Source: an uncultured Acidimicrobiales bacterium
GTDB taxonomy: Bacteria; Actinomycetota; Acidimicrobiia; Acidimicrobiales; SHLQ01
Assembly: GCA_938023735.1 (NCBI GenBank)
Contig: CALJDK010000125.1
Span: 1 to 59,382 of the forward strand
Direction of reading: 5' to 3'
DNA: 59,382 nt
Made by a program: the position numbers and the translations under genes. Each line of letters opens with the position of its first letter. Position 1 is the first letter of the stretch. Shown one piece after another: positions 17,242 to 26,475 of the stretch. The notes below the pieces were generated by a model, which saw nothing but the letters and a program-made list of their open reading frames with translations, ran no database searches and was not told the DNA's origin.

Positions 17242-18773
17242 CCGATACCCAAGAGACCACCAGCTCGCTCGACATCTTTGGCGAGTTCGCCCCCGACGGA
17301 CAGCAGTCTTACGACAATGCGGTGCAGCGATTCGCCGAGAGCAACATCGTGTTGCCAACGTTTGCTCAGCTGCGTGACCCCTCGACGATCCCCGAGTCCA
17401 TCGTCTCCCAGCTCGGTGAGGTCGAAAAGGACGCCGCCGACCCTCGCAACCTTTTCCGTGTGCATTGGTTCAACGAACATGCCGATGCTTCCGGAGCCAA
17501 CTACCCGGGTTTCGTCGACGTCCCCACCCACATCGAGCTGCCAAGCGAGCTCACCGGAGTCGACGCTCGCATCGTTTTGGCATTCGGAAACCGTTTCCCG
17601 ATGATCCGGGCCCACAAAGTGCTGGCGGCATACTCGTGTCTCGCGGCACGACTCGTCACCGGTCGGTTCGACCCCACCCAGAACCGGGCCATCTGGCCGT
17701 CCACCGGTAACTACGCCCGTGGCGGCATCGCCATCAGCAAGATCATGGGCTGCCGCGGGGTGGCCATCCTGCCCGAAGGCATGAGCCGCGAGCGGTTTGA
17801 ATGGCTCGAGCGTTGGACCACCAACCCCGACGAAGATGTCATCAAGACCTTCGGCACCGAGAGCAACGTTAAGGAGATCTACGACGCCTGCAACGAGCTG
17901 TCGCAGGACCCGACCAACGTCATCCTCAACCAGTTCAGCGAGTTCTCGAACCACCTCGGCCACTACGCCGTCACCGGCCCATCGCTTGAGAAGGTGTTCG
18001 AGCACGTCACCGCCGATCGCCCCGGAAACCTCGCCGCCTACGTGTCGGCGTCAGGATCTGCCGGAACCCTTGGCGCCGGCGACTACCTAAAGGACGAACA
18101 CGGCGCCCGCATCGTTGGTGTCGAGGCGCTCGAGTGCCCCACCATGCTTTACAACGGCTTTGGCGATCACAACATTCAGGGCATTGGCGACAAGCACGTG
18201 CCACTCATTCACAACGTCACCAACACCGACTTGGTCGTTGGCGTCAGCGACGACAGCACCAACAAGCTCGATATTCTCTTCAACACTCCGGCGGGAAAGG
18301 ACGTGCTGGCCGAGCGAGGCGTCGACCCCATGCTCGCCAACATGCTGGTGGACTTCGGTTACTCCTCCATCTGCAACACGATGGCCGCCATCACCGCGGC
18401 CAAGGTGTGGGGCCTGGGAAGCGACGACATCATTATGTCGGTCGCCACCGACGGCAGCGACCTTTACAACTCCGATCGCGAACGCATCATGTCCACGTAC
18501 TTCTCCGGTGGCTTCGACGCCGCCGACGGCGCCAAGGTGTTCGACGAACATCTGGGCGAGCTGCCCACCGAGTACCTCGAAATGGGCGAGACCGAGCGCA
18601 ACCGGGTGTTCAACCTTGGATACTTCACCTGGGTCGAGCAGCAGGGAATCGAGATCCCCGACTTCGACAAGCGACGCAGCCAGGACTTCTGGGATGGCCT
18701 TCGTCCGCTCGTTGGTAAGTGGGATTCGATGATCGAAGAATTCAACGCCGCAACCGGCGCCTCGCACGGATAA
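17238..18773 (+). CDS. Fold-type II PLP-dependent enzyme, long form
   Basis: This 511-residue enzyme belongs to the tryptophan synthase beta/cysteine synthase superfamily. The likely PLP lysine is in RAHKVLAAY near residue 130, followed by a nucleotide-binding-like loop STGNYARGG and ASGSAGTLGAGDYL. The protein is about 100 residues longer than typical lyases of this fold. The ATG at 17238 overlaps the stop of the SsnA-like gene. By position it may take the role of YgeX (2,3-diaminopropionate ammonia-lyase) in the E. coli cluster, splitting an amino acid made after ring opening, but it is not a clear YgeX orthologue, and its substrate is unknown. Confidence 0.82.
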   Translation: MTDTQETTSSLDIFGEFAPDGQQSYDNAVQRFAESNIVLPTFAQLRDPSTIPESIVSQLGEVEKDAADPRNLFRVHWFNEHADASGANYPGFVDVPTHIELPSELTGVDARIVLAFGNRFPMIRAHKVLAAYSCLAARLVTGRFDPTQNRAIWPSTGNYARGGIAISKIMGCRGVAILPEGMSRERFEWLERWTTNPDEDVIKTFGTESNVKEIYDACNELSQDPTNVILNQFSEFSNHLGHYAVTGPSLEKVFEHVTADRPGNLAAYVSASGSAGTLGAGDYLKDEHGARIVGVEALECPTMLYNGFGDHNIQGIGDKHVPLIHNVTNTDLVVGVSDDSTNKLDILFNTPAGKDVLAERGVDPMLANMLVDFGYSSICNTMAAITAAKVWGLGSDDIIMSVATDGSDLYNSDRERIMSTYFSGGFDAADGAKVFDEHLGELPTEYLEMGETERNRVFNLGYFTWVEQQGIEIPDFDKRRSQDFWDGLRPLVGKWDSMIEEFNAATGASHG

Positions 18774-18795
18774 CCCAGAGCCGCTGCAGAACGAC

Positions 18796-19896
18796 ATGTC
18801 GCTCAACCCTTTCCTCCGCTATCGAGAACGCCTCGACTCCTACGAGGCCGTGCGGTCGGGCGCACTGACCGACGAACAGTTCGTCGACATGGTCGAGCGG
18901 CTTGATGCCGCGGTAGCTGGCGTTGAGGGCCATGGATTCGTTGAGACGCCCTTGGTCGATGGCACGCCTCTTGCTGAAGCCGCGGGACTCGATGTCGAGC
19001 TGATCATCAAGGCCGAGCCAAACAATGTGGGTGGGTCGCATAAAGCCCGGCACTTGTTTGGTGTGGCTCTCCATATGTTGGTGGCCGAAGCCCAAGACCC
19101 GTCGCAGGCCTCGGGTCAGCGGCTCGCCATTGCCAGCTGTGGCAACGCTGCCCTCGGAGCGTCGGTCATTGCGAAAGCTCTCGATCGCCCACTCGATGTG
19201 TTCGTGCCCGTATGGGCCGATGAAGCCGTGGTGGCAAAGCTCGACGAGAACGGTGCCACCATCAATCGATGCGAACGCCGCGAAGGCGAGGCTGGCGACC
19301 CGTGCTACCTGCGCTTTACCGAGGCCGTGCAGGCGGGCGGGCGCGCGTTCAGCGTGCAGGGAACCGAGACGCCATCGACCTTTGACGGTGGCCGAACCCT
19401 CGGCTGGGAGCTTGCCGACCAAACCGCCGAATCCGGTGGACTCGATGCGCTCTACATCCAAGTGGGCGGGGGAGCGTTGGCCACCGCAGTTTCGCTGGCG
19501 CTACCTGACGTTCGACTCCATCCGGTGCAGGCCAGCGGCAATGCACCACTTCGCCGGGCATGGGATCTGCTTGCGCCCAACTTCGATTTCGACGCCGCCG
19601 CGGCATCACCCGAGTCGTACATGACACCGTGGGAGAACCCGCAGAGCTTCGCCACGGGAATCCTCGACGACATCACTTACGACTGGCTGCCGCTGTTGCG
19701 TCGCACGCACGAAACCGGCGGCGAACCCATCGTGGCCGACGAGTCCTTCATCGTAAACGCCTACGACATGGCCCATGCGCACACCGGTGTGCCGGTCTGT
19801 TCAACAGGTACTTCGGGATTCGCCGGTCTTCTCACCAAACCCCCCGCAGGTCGCGAGCGGGTGGGTGTCCTCTTTACCGGCATCGACCGCACGTAG
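18796..19896 (+). CDS. Fold-type II PLP-dependent enzyme (threonine synthase/dehydratase-like)
   Basis: This 366-residue enzyme has a PLP lysine in NVGGSHKARHLFG (near residue 83), a substrate loop SCGNAALG, and a phosphate-binding glycine loop QVGGGALATAV. The pattern resembles threonine synthase, threonine dehydratase and diaminopropionate lyase. It follows the other PLP gene by 22 bases on the same strand, so the operon encodes two related but distinct lyases. They could act in series on the carbon skeleton, or act on D and L forms produced by the two carbamoylase-type enzymes; both ideas are inference. Confidence 0.82.
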   Translation: MSLNPFLRYRERLDSYEAVRSGALTDEQFVDMVERLDAAVAGVEGHGFVETPLVDGTPLAEAAGLDVELIIKAEPNNVGGSHKARHLFGVALHMLVAEAQDPSQASGQRLAIASCGNAALGASVIAKALDRPLDVFVPVWADEAVVAKLDENGATINRCERREGEAGDPCYLRFTEAVQAGGRAFSVQGTETPSTFDGGRTLGWELADQTAESGGLDALYIQVGGGALATAVSLALPDVRLHPVQASGNAPLRRAWDLLAPNFDFDAAAASPESYMTPWENPQSFATGILDDITYDWLPLLRRTHETGGEPIVADESFIVNAYDMAHAHTGVPVCSTGTSGFAGLLTKPPAGRERVGVLFTGIDRT

Positions 19897-19905
19897 AATT
19901 TCACC

Positions 19906-21327
19906 GTGAGCCCCGATCACCTTCACCCTGTGCAACGCACCGGGCGAGCTGTCGACGCCGTGCACCGGCCCGCATCTATCAGTGATGCGTTGCAGCTGCT
20001 TGTCGATGACCGGCGCCGGGCGGTCGCCGGCGGTACCGACGTATTGCTCGACCTTCAGCGTGGTGGTCCGGGCGAACCCGTCGATCTGGTCGACCTCACA
20101 GCCATCTCCGAAGGCGGATTCAACGAAATTGTCGATGACGACGACGCGGTACTGCTTGGCGGCGGGGTAACCCATAACCAAGTTGTGGCGTCGGGGTTGG
20201 TTCGTGAGCATGCGCTGCCGTTGGCCCAGGCCTGTCTGGAGATCGGCTCTCCGCAACTGCGGAACCGAGCCACAATCGCCGGCAATGTTGCCACGGCGAG
20301 TCCGGCGAACGATTCGATCTCGGCGCTTCTGGCGCTCAATGCGTCGCTGGTGCTGAGTTCGTTGGTCGACGATGTTGTTGTGAATCGCGAGCTCAGCGTC
20401 GACCAGTTCTTTACCGGTTTTCGGGCTACCGAGCTTCGAAACGGTGAGCTGATCACCTCCATCCGAGTGCCCAAACTCTCCTCGAGTCAACGAGGGATTT
20501 GGGTGAAGCTTGGGCTTCGGAAAGCCCAGGCGATTTCGGTGGTACATGCGGGTTTGGTGGTCGGACTGGGCGACGACGGTGTGGTCACCGACGCTCGTCT
20601 TGCGTTGGGAAGCGTGGCCGCGACCGTGGTGGTGATACCCGAGTTTGCTGATGCGCTGGTCGGGCGTCAGCTCGATGCCGCTTCGATCGGCGTCGCTGCA
20701 ACTGCCGCCACCATTGCCGTCGAACCAATCTCCGATGTGCGTGCCACGGCCGAGTACCGCTCGCAGTCGGTATCGACACTTCTCCGTCGATCGCTCGAAA
20801 CCATCGCCCGAAACCGCCAAGCCGAAATGTGGCCCACATCACCCCCAACCCTAAACCCCCCCCAAACCAACGAACCGGTACCGCCAGCGCAGGGCACAAC
20901 CCCCAATTCCGGTACGAGTTCGGCAACGTTGTTGGAGTTTTTGCGGGAGACGGGATTCGATGGCGTGAAGGAGGGGTGTGCCGAAGGCGAATGCGGTGCG
21001 TGCACTGTCCGCGTCGACGGCACTGCGGTGATGAGTTGTCTGGTTCCTGCGGCATCGGTGGACGGAGCTCACGTGGCGACGATCGAATCTCTTGCCGATG
21101 GCGGGGAACTCGACGTCATCCAGCAGGCGTTTCTCGACGAGTTCGCGGCTCAATGTGGCTTCTGTATCCCAGGCTTTGTCATGGCTGCATCGGCTCTCCT
21201 TGACGAGATCCCGAATCCCGATGACGACCAAATCAAGATGGCTTTCAGCGGCAACCTTTGTCGATGTACGGGCTATTACCCGATCGTCAATGCGGTAAAG
21301 ACCGCAGCGGAACGGCGGCTCGGATGA
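19906..21327 (+). CDS. Molybdenum hydroxylase FAD/2Fe-2S fusion subunit
   Basis: This 473-residue protein joins a FAD-binding domain (residues 20-300; [13 protein letters not shown] and [15 protein letters not shown] match FAD contact motifs) to a 2Fe-2S domain (325-473; [11 protein letters not shown] with a later Cys, then CGFC and CRCTGYY). A Pro-rich linker (residues 308-325) separates them. In E. coli the equivalents are separate polypeptides (YgfM/XdhB and XdhC), and in one-chain xanthine dehydrogenases the iron-sulfur domain comes first, so this order is unusual. It would pass electrons from the Mo subunit encoded next (ATGA overlap) to NAD+ or another acceptor, and may also serve the XdhD-like protein. 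Confidence 0.9.
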   Translation: MSPDHLHPVQRTGRAVDAVHRPASISDALQLLVDDRRRAVAGGTDVLLDLQRGGPGEPVDLVDLTAISEGGFNEIVDDDDAVLLGGGVTHNQVVASGLVREHALPLAQACLEIGSPQLRNRATIAGNVATASPANDSISALLALNASLVLSSLVDDVVVNRELSVDQFFTGFRATELRNGELITSIRVPKLSSSQRGIWVKLGLRKAQAISVVHAGLVVGLGDDGVVTDARLALGSVAATVVVIPEFADALVGRQLDAASIGVAATAATIAVEPISDVRATAEYRSQSVSTLLRRSLETIARNRQAEMWPTSPPTLNPPQTNEPVPPAQGTTPNSGTSSATLLEFLRETGFDGVKEGCAEGECGACTVRVDGTAVMSCLVPAASVDGAHVATIESLADGGELDVIQQAFLDEFAAQCGFCIPGFVMAASALLDEIPNPDDDQIKMAFSGNLCRCTGYYPIVNAVKTAAERRLG

Positions 21328-23567
21328 CGAACGAGACGCCTGTGGGTGGACTCGGACATTCACCTATTCGGTTCGACGGCGAAGCCAAGGTCACTGGTGC
21401 CGCCCGGTATCCGGCCGACAGCGTGCCACTCAGTGCGCTTCACGCCAAGGTGGTTTTTTCAAACCAGCCGCACGCAAGGATGACCTCGCTCAGCATCGAC
21501 GCCGCCGAGGCGATCGAGGGCGTGCTTTTCGTACTCACCGCAGCCGACGTGCCGGTGAACGAGTACGGCCTCACCATGTTCGACCAGCCGGTGATGATTG
21601 GTGTTCGCGACACGGGCCGCTCAGCTGTCCCTGCCGACGTAAGCCGATGGGAAGCCGACAAGATCGCGGTCGTGGTGGCCGAAACCGCGGCGGCAGCCCA
21701 GGCCGGGGCGGCAGCAATTGAGGTTACTTGGGAGCAACTGCCGATTGTGGCCGATGTTGCGACAGCTCGCTCCGACGACGTGCTGGTGCACCCTGAAGCT
21801 GGCAGCAACAGCTACCACAACCTCAAGATTCGCAAAGGCGATATCGAAGCAGGCTGGAACAGCGCCGACGTCGTGATCGAGGGTACCTACGAACTCCCGT
21901 ACCAAGAGCATGCCTACCTGCAGGTCGAGGCAGGTACTGCGTGGATCGACGACAAGGGCCGGATCACGGTTGAAACAGGTGGTCAGTGGACGCATGAGGA
22001 TCGCGAACAAATAGCCCATGCGCTCGACCTTCCCGAAGAGTCGGTGCGGGTGATCTATGCCGCGATCGGTGGGGCCTTTGGCGGCAAGGAGGACATGACC
22101 CTTCAGATCGTGCTGGCTCTTGCGGCGAAGCGGCTTCACACCGAAGGCATCGATCGTCCGGTGCACTGCGCCTGGTCTCGGGAAGAGTCGATCGTTGGCC
22201 ACCATAAGCGTCATCGGGCCACCATCCACGCGAAGCTTGGCGCCACCGCCGACGGCATGATCACGGCCGTCGAAGCCGACGTTTGGCTCGATGCTGGTGC
22301 GTACAACTACACATCGAACAAGGTCCTCGGCAACGCGCACCTCAGCGTCGGCGGGGCATACGAGATACCCAACGCCCGAATCGACAGCCATGCGGTGTAC
22401 ACCAATGCGGTACCCGGTGGCGCCTTTCGAGGTTTCGGCGGACCGCAAGGCGCGTTTGTCGCCGAAACCCAAATGAACAAGCTCGCCGCTGCGCTCGATA
22501 TGGATCCCGTTGAGCTTCGCCGACAAAATACTCTGCGCGACGGCAGCGAAGGCATCTCGATGGCATTGCTTCCGGCTGGCGTGACCTTGCCACAGGTCAT
22601 CGATGCATGTGCCCATGCTGCATCAGAGCCAGTGGAGGCAGCACCGTTTGCCCCGATAGCCTCCTTGCCCGCCGATGACCGGTCGGTTGTGCATGGGCGG
22701 GGATTTGCCGCAGGGTACAAAAACGTTGGCTTCAGCTTTGGGTTTCCTGAGCGGTGCGAAGCCGAGATTCACCTGCACGGTGATGCCGGCGACGACGCTC
22801 CAACCGCAGCCGAGGTTTTCCATTCGGGGGCCGAGGTTGGCCAGGGCATGCATCAGGCCTGTTTGCAGATGACGGCCCAGGCCACGGGGGTTCCGCTCGA
22901 TTCGGTTTCGGGAACGTTCTCTGACACTGCGCACACAGGCGACTCCGGATCAGCCTCTGCATCGCGCCTCAGCTGGATGGCCGGCAACTCGATTCTGGGC
23001 GCTGCCGAAGAAGCTGAGAAGGCGTGGCGCGACGGCCAACGACCTGCCATTGGCAAGTTCAGGTTCACCCCACCGCCCACCGAAACCCTCGACCCCGAAA
23101 CCGGCGCAGGCCAACCAAACTTCGCCTATGGCTACATGGCTCAGTCAGTTGACGTTTCGGTCGATGTCGAGACCGGGCATATTCGGGTCGATCGAGTCAT
23201 CAGTACCCACGACGTCGGCCGGGCCATCAATCCGCAGTTGGTGAAGGGTCAGGTCGAAGGGGCCGTTGTTCAAGCCCACGGGTACGTGATGAGCGAGAAC
23301 TTGGTGGTCGAAGATGGCCGCATCAAGAACCCTCGGCTCTCGCAATATCTCATCCCCGGTATCGGCGATGTCCCCGAACATGTCGAGAGTGTCATTCTCG
23401 AGCTTGCCGATCCGCTCGGTCCGTGGGGTGTGCGAGGTATGGCCGAGATGCCCTACATCACCTATGCGCCGGCGGTTGTCGCTGCGGTACACGATGCCAC
23501 GGGTGTGTGGTTCGACGAGTTCCCGCTCACGCCGAGTCGCGTGCTCGCCGGCATTCGCTCGAGCTAG
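21324..23567 (+). CDS. Molybdenum hydroxylase large (Mo-binding) subunit
   Basis: This 747-residue protein has the two-domain xanthine dehydrogenase Mo-subunit layout. Visible motifs include [33 protein letters not shown] and the C-terminal [12 protein letters not shown], where the Glu matches the catalytic base of the family. The start ATG overlaps the previous stop. With the upstream FAD/2Fe-2S fusion it makes a complete hydroxylase; it is a diverged paralogue of the Mo part of the 13395 protein. Likely substrates are purines (hypoxanthine, xanthine) or other N-heterocycles; sequence alone does not decide. Mo cofactor and sulfuration genes are not in the window. Confidence 0.92.
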   Translation: MTNETPVGGLGHSPIRFDGEAKVTGAARYPADSVPLSALHAKVVFSNQPHARMTSLSIDAAEAIEGVLFVLTAADVPVNEYGLTMFDQPVMIGVRDTGRSAVPADVSRWEADKIAVVVAETAAAAQAGAAAIEVTWEQLPIVADVATARSDDVLVHPEAGSNSYHNLKIRKGDIEAGWNSADVVIEGTYELPYQEHAYLQVEAGTAWIDDKGRITVETGGQWTHEDREQIAHALDLPEESVRVIYAAIGGAFGGKEDMTLQIVLALAAKRLHTEGIDRPVHCAWSREESIVGHHKRHRATIHAKLGATADGMITAVEADVWLDAGAYNYTSNKVLGNAHLSVGGAYEIPNARIDSHAVYTNAVPGGAFRGFGGPQGAFVAETQMNKLAAALDMDPVELRRQNTLRDGSEGISMALLPAGVTLPQVIDACAHAASEPVEAAPFAPIASLPADDRSVVHGRGFAAGYKNVGFSFGFPERCEAEIHLHGDAGDDAPTAAEVFHSGAEVGQGMHQACLQMTAQATGVPLDSVSGTFSDTAHTGDSGSASASRLSWMAGNSILGAAEEAEKAWRDGQRPAIGKFRFTPPPTETLDPETGAGQPNFAYGYMAQSVDVSVDVETGHIRVDRVISTHDVGRAINPQLVKGQVEGAVVQAHGYVMSENLVVEDGRIKNPRLSQYLIPGIGDVPEHVESVILELADPLGPWGVRGMAEMPYITYAPAVVAAVHDATGVWFDEFPLTPSRVLAGIRSS

Positions 23568-23570
23568 CTG

Positions 23571-24149
23571 TTGGCCCGTGTGATCGATCTCTCGCAGCAT
23601 TCGTCGGTTGTCGCGCCGCTGCTCTTGGGCTCGGTCCTTCACGGGCCCAATGGCTCGGGCCGCATCGTTGAAGTCGAGGCGTACGGCGGCGCCGACGATG
23701 CTGCGAGTCATGCCGCTCGTGGGTGCACCCCAAGAACGATGCCGATGTTTGGACCGGCGGGAGTCTTGTACGTCTACCTGATCTATGGGATGCATCATTG
23801 CGCCAATGTGGTGACGGGTGCTGATGGCGACGGCCAGGCGGTGTTGATCCGAGCGATCGAGCCGGTTGGTTCGACCGATGCAATGCGGGCAGCGCGTCCG
23901 AAGGCCCGACGAGAGGTTGATCTCACCAACGGCCCGGGCAAGCTTTGCCAAGCCTTAGGTATCGACCGGCACCACGACGGCCTCGACCTGCTCAGCGAGT
24001 CCGCAGCCGTGCGCCTGGAGCTATTGGGCCCAGATGCCGTCGTGGAGGCCCCAATCCAAGACACAAGAATCGGAATCTCAGCCGCCAAAGAAACCCCTTG
24101 GCGCTGGTACGACCCCGCAAGCACCCACATCTCAAAACGCAAAGAGTGA
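23571..24149 (+). CDS. 3-methyladenine DNA glycosylase (AAG/MPG family)
   Basis: This 192-residue protein has the AAG fold signature: EVEAYGG with the catalytic Glu, DDAASHAARG, MFGPAGVLYVYLIYGMHHCANVV, and the C-terminal LTNGPGKLCQALGID. It removes alkylated purines and hypoxanthine from DNA in base excision repair. The TTG at 23571 is three bases after the previous stop; an in-frame GTG at 23580 is an alternative start. It is the last gene of the operon by spacing, but a role in the catabolic pathway is not implied: it acts on DNA. Repeat palindromes begin right at its 3' end. Confidence 0.9.
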   Translation: MARVIDLSQHSSVVAPLLLGSVLHGPNGSGRIVEVEAYGGADDAASHAARGCTPRTMPMFGPAGVLYVYLIYGMHHCANVVTGADGDGQAVLIRAIEPVGSTDAMRAARPKARREVDLTNGPGKLCQALGIDRHHDGLDLLSESAAVRLELLGPDAVVEAPIQDTRIGISAAKETPWRWYDPASTHISKRKE

Positions 24150-24325
24150 CCAGGTACCTGGCACCAAACGGCCCTCCCGGTGCCAGGCACCGGGACGACT
24201 TTGTTGCAAACATTGCGATCGAAGAAGAATGACTTCCGGATCACAACCACAGAAAGTGACCAGGTACCTGGCACCAAATGGCCCTACGGTGCCAGGTACG
24301 AATTGGCTCTACGGTGCCAGGTACC
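24145..24325. repeat. GGTACC/GGTGCC palindrome cluster
   Basis: A 24-base direct repeat starts at 24145 and 24255, each time leading into GGTACCTGGCACC (24153-24165, 24263-24275). Each is followed by its inverse: CCTGGCACC/GGTGCCAGG forms a 9-base stem (24157-24165, 24179-24187), and a 12-base perfect stem joins 24264-24275 with 24288-24299. A further GGTGCCAGGTACC lies at 24313-24325. With the cassette at 24338-24445 it fills most of the 366-base gap between the convergent genes ending at 24149 and 24516. I see no gene in this gap. Confidence 0.78.
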
Positions 24326-24337
24326 TACTGGCCTTTT

Positions 24338-24445
24338 GGTTCCAGGAAACTCAGCGGATAGGCGCTTGCAGACCTTTTCGCATCCGCTGAGTTTGAAGAA
24401 GCCGGCACATTGGGCGAAGCCCAATCCGCGCGGCTTCCAGGCACC
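24338..24445. repeat. Structured cassette repeat, copy 2
   Basis: GGTTCCAG and CCAGGCACC border two hairpins: a 13-base perfect stem (24347-24359 with 24382-24394) and a two-part hairpin, GAAGCCG/CGGCTTC (24398-24404, 24431-24437) outside and ATTGGGC/GCCCAAT (24409-24415, 24419-24425) inside, loop GAA. Conserved with copy 1 at 16033: TTCCAGG, AGCGGATAGG, TGCAGACC and CCAATCCGCGC. Stem bases that differ do so in pairs, keeping the pairing. The bordering sequence without insert would read GGTTCCAGGCACC, one base from GGTGCCAGGCACC at 24179. Confidence 0.8.
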
Positions 24446-24515
24446 TTGTTCAGTTTGCTTGATCCCTGTTTGCTTGATCCTTGCTTGCTTTTGAACGTTG
24501 GGCGAGGCGGTCGCT

Positions 24516-25340
24516 TTAGGTGTCGATTGCTACGCCGAGTAGGCGGCCTCGGGTTATTGCTTTCATGCCTCGGGTGAGGCTGAAGAGAGCGATTGTCCAG
24601 GCGACCAGGCCGATCCAAAGCGAAGATACGCCGGCGCCGAACAGTGCTCCGGTGCTTTGGCTATATGCGACGCCGATGAGCGGCAACGTAACGAGACCTG
24701 AAGCCTGGTGTGCTGCTGCGGTGCTCTTGACCCGAGCTGACAGTCGGAGAACCAACGAGAGGGTGAGCAGGAGGAACGGTGGCATGACCCACAGCATCAG
24801 CGCCCACCATTGGGCGGTGGGGAAGAACCAGCCGCCGACCTCGGGGCCGACCACCGTGTTTACCAGTATCGAGTATGCGCCGAACCCCACCAGGGTGGTG
24901 GCGTAGCCGGGCACAAAGCTGGCGATGAGTTTGCCCATGTAAATCTCCTGCGCACCGGCGGGGGAGTGGGCCAGGAACTCACCAGTGCCGCGCTCGCGCT
25001 CGCCAACGATCGTCGATGATCCAACGGCGGTCGAGATGGTGAGCGGTACCACGATGGCAACCGGTGCAAAGAGGAACACGGCCAGGGCGTAGGAGGTGCG
25101 GCCAGCGTCGGTATCGCCTTGGATCTGTTCCTGAGCGGTCGCGGGCAGGACCTTGATTGCCTGGCTCACCTGCGCAACGGCGTCGACATCGCCGAGGCTG
25201 GTGATTGATATCAGCAGCACGAACGGGATGATGAGGAAGAACATTGACCCAAGGATCGCCATGGGGATCCAGAAGTCTTTTGCGCCGATAAGTTGGCGAA
25301 GGTCGGTTCGAGCGACCGTCTTTACGTGGTGCCAGTTCAT
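24516..25340 (-). CDS. ABC-2 type exporter permease
   Basis: This 274-residue membrane protein has a cytoplasmic start (TDLRQLIGAKDFWIP), about six hydrophobic segments, and an extracytoplasmic loop of around 50 residues after the first helix, typical of NatB/ABC-2 exporter permeases. The segment STAVGSSTIVGERERGTGEFL is the conserved cytoplasmic element of this family. The ATG overlaps the stop of the ATPase gene before it (ATGA), so the two form an exporter. The cargo is unknown. Confidence 0.88.
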   Translation of the reverse strand: MNWHHVKTVARTDLRQLIGAKDFWIPMAILGSMFFLIIPFVLLISITSLGDVDAVAQVSQAIKVLPATAQEQIQGDTDAGRTSYALAVFLFAPVAIVVPLTISTAVGSSTIVGERERGTGEFLAHSPAGAQEIYMGKLIASFVPGYATTLVGFGAYSILVNTVVGPEVGGWFFPTAQWWALMLWVMPPFLLLTLSLVLRLSARVKSTAAAHQASGLVTLPLIGVAYSQSTGALFGAGVSSLWIGLVAWTIALFSLTRGMKAITRGRLLGVAIDT

Positions 25341-26425
25341 GCCAGATCTCCGATCTTTGCGGTTTCGCGGTGCGTGTCGTCAAGGGGAGCATCGCCGATG
25401 ACGCCGTCTGCTCGTGCTTCGGCTCGTACGGCGAAGTAGAGGTCTTCGAGACTCGGTTCGAACGGCTCCACCTTGGTAATGCGGGCACCTCCAGCGGTGA
25501 GCGCGGCCACGATCTCGGGAGTGCGGGTGACCTCGTCGAGGTGAAGTTCGGCTCCGGTGGCGTCGTTGGTGAGCGTTGTCGAAATAACGCCGGGCATGCT
25601 GCGGACGGCTTCAATCGCACCGGGTTCGTCGCAGCGGATATGCACGATGGCTTGGGGCCAGAATCGATTGGTGAGGTCCTCGGGTGCGCCGCCGATGAGA
25701 TCTCGTCCGCCGTCGAGCATGACGATGCGGTCGGCGAGGCCTTCGGCTTCGGCGAGGTGATGCGTGCACATGACAACGGTCGTGCCGTTAGCGGTCATCT
25801 CTCGAATGAGCGCGAGTACAGCGTGCGCTGACTCGGGGTCCAGGCCCGAGGTGGGTTCATCAAACAGAAGAAGTTCGGGATCGTGAAGCACCGATCGCGA
25901 CAGCGCAAGGCGGGTCTTCATGCCGGTTGAGTAGCCGCCCACCGGCAGGTCAAGCGCGTGTTCGATTCCGAACCGTTCGGCGGCGGCCCGGATCTTGGCT
26001 TCTTTGTTGCCAGTTACCTGGTAGAGGTCGGCGGCGTAGTCGAGGTTGTGCCAGCCCGAAAGGCGGTCGTACAGAGCCGGGTTCGCCGACACGATTCCGC
26101 ACCTGCTGCGGACATCTTCGCCGTGCTCCAGCGGGTTGACGCCGAAGACCTGCACGGTTCCCTGGTGGGGTGCAAGCGCTCCGGTGATGGTTCGGATCGC
26201 CGTGGTCTTTCCGGCACCGTTCGGGCCGAGCAGGACCGTGATGCGTCCGGTTGGAACCTCGATGGTGAGGCCGTTGAGGGCCTGCACTTCGCCAAACGAT
26301 CGCGACACGTTTCGCACGGCCACGGTGAGCCCTTGCGGCGCATCATGGCTGTCGGTGCCGAGTCGTGACGCGCTAGCGGGTGCTTTGGTCGCGGCAGGCG
26401 TTGCAGTTTGAGTATCCGTCTCCAT
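25337..26425 (-). CDS. ABC exporter ATPase
   Basis: This 362-residue protein has one ABC domain after a hydrophilic Ala/Thr-rich N-terminus of about 33 residues. Walker A GPNGAGKTT is near residue 67, the signature region reads STGMKTRLALSRS, and Walker B is LLLFDEPTSGLD. The C-terminal part (IVHIRCDEPGAIEAVRSMPGV, then ELHLDEVTRTPEIVAAL) is the accessory domain seen in NatA/CcmA-type exporters. The frame extends upstream, but the ATG at 26425 fits domain length; the extra upstream residues are unlike the family. It is coupled with the permease at 24516. Confidence 0.9.
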   Translation of the reverse strand: METDTQTATPAATKAPASASRLGTDSHDAPQGLTVAVRNVSRSFGEVQALNGLTIEVPTGRITVLLGPNGAGKTTAIRTITGALAPHQGTVQVFGVNPLEHGEDVRSRCGIVSANPALYDRLSGWHNLDYAADLYQVTGNKEAKIRAAAERFGIEHALDLPVGGYSTGMKTRLALSRSVLHDPELLLFDEPTSGLDPESAHAVLALIREMTANGTTVVMCTHHLAEAEGLADRIVMLDGGRDLIGGAPEDLTNRFWPQAIVHIRCDEPGAIEAVRSMPGVISTTLTNDATGAELHLDEVTRTPEIVAALTAGGARITKVEPFEPSLEDLYFAVRAEARADGVIGDAPLDDTHRETAKIGDLA

Positions 26426-26475
26426 CACTACGTGATCGACGTCATTGGGCGCCACCTGTAGTGATCGTTGCGGGT

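Noticed and set aside
23571-24149. Purine-catabolic role for the 3-methyladenine glycosylase
   Set aside because: The enzyme family acts on bases in DNA; its position at the operon end is better explained as read-through or chance.
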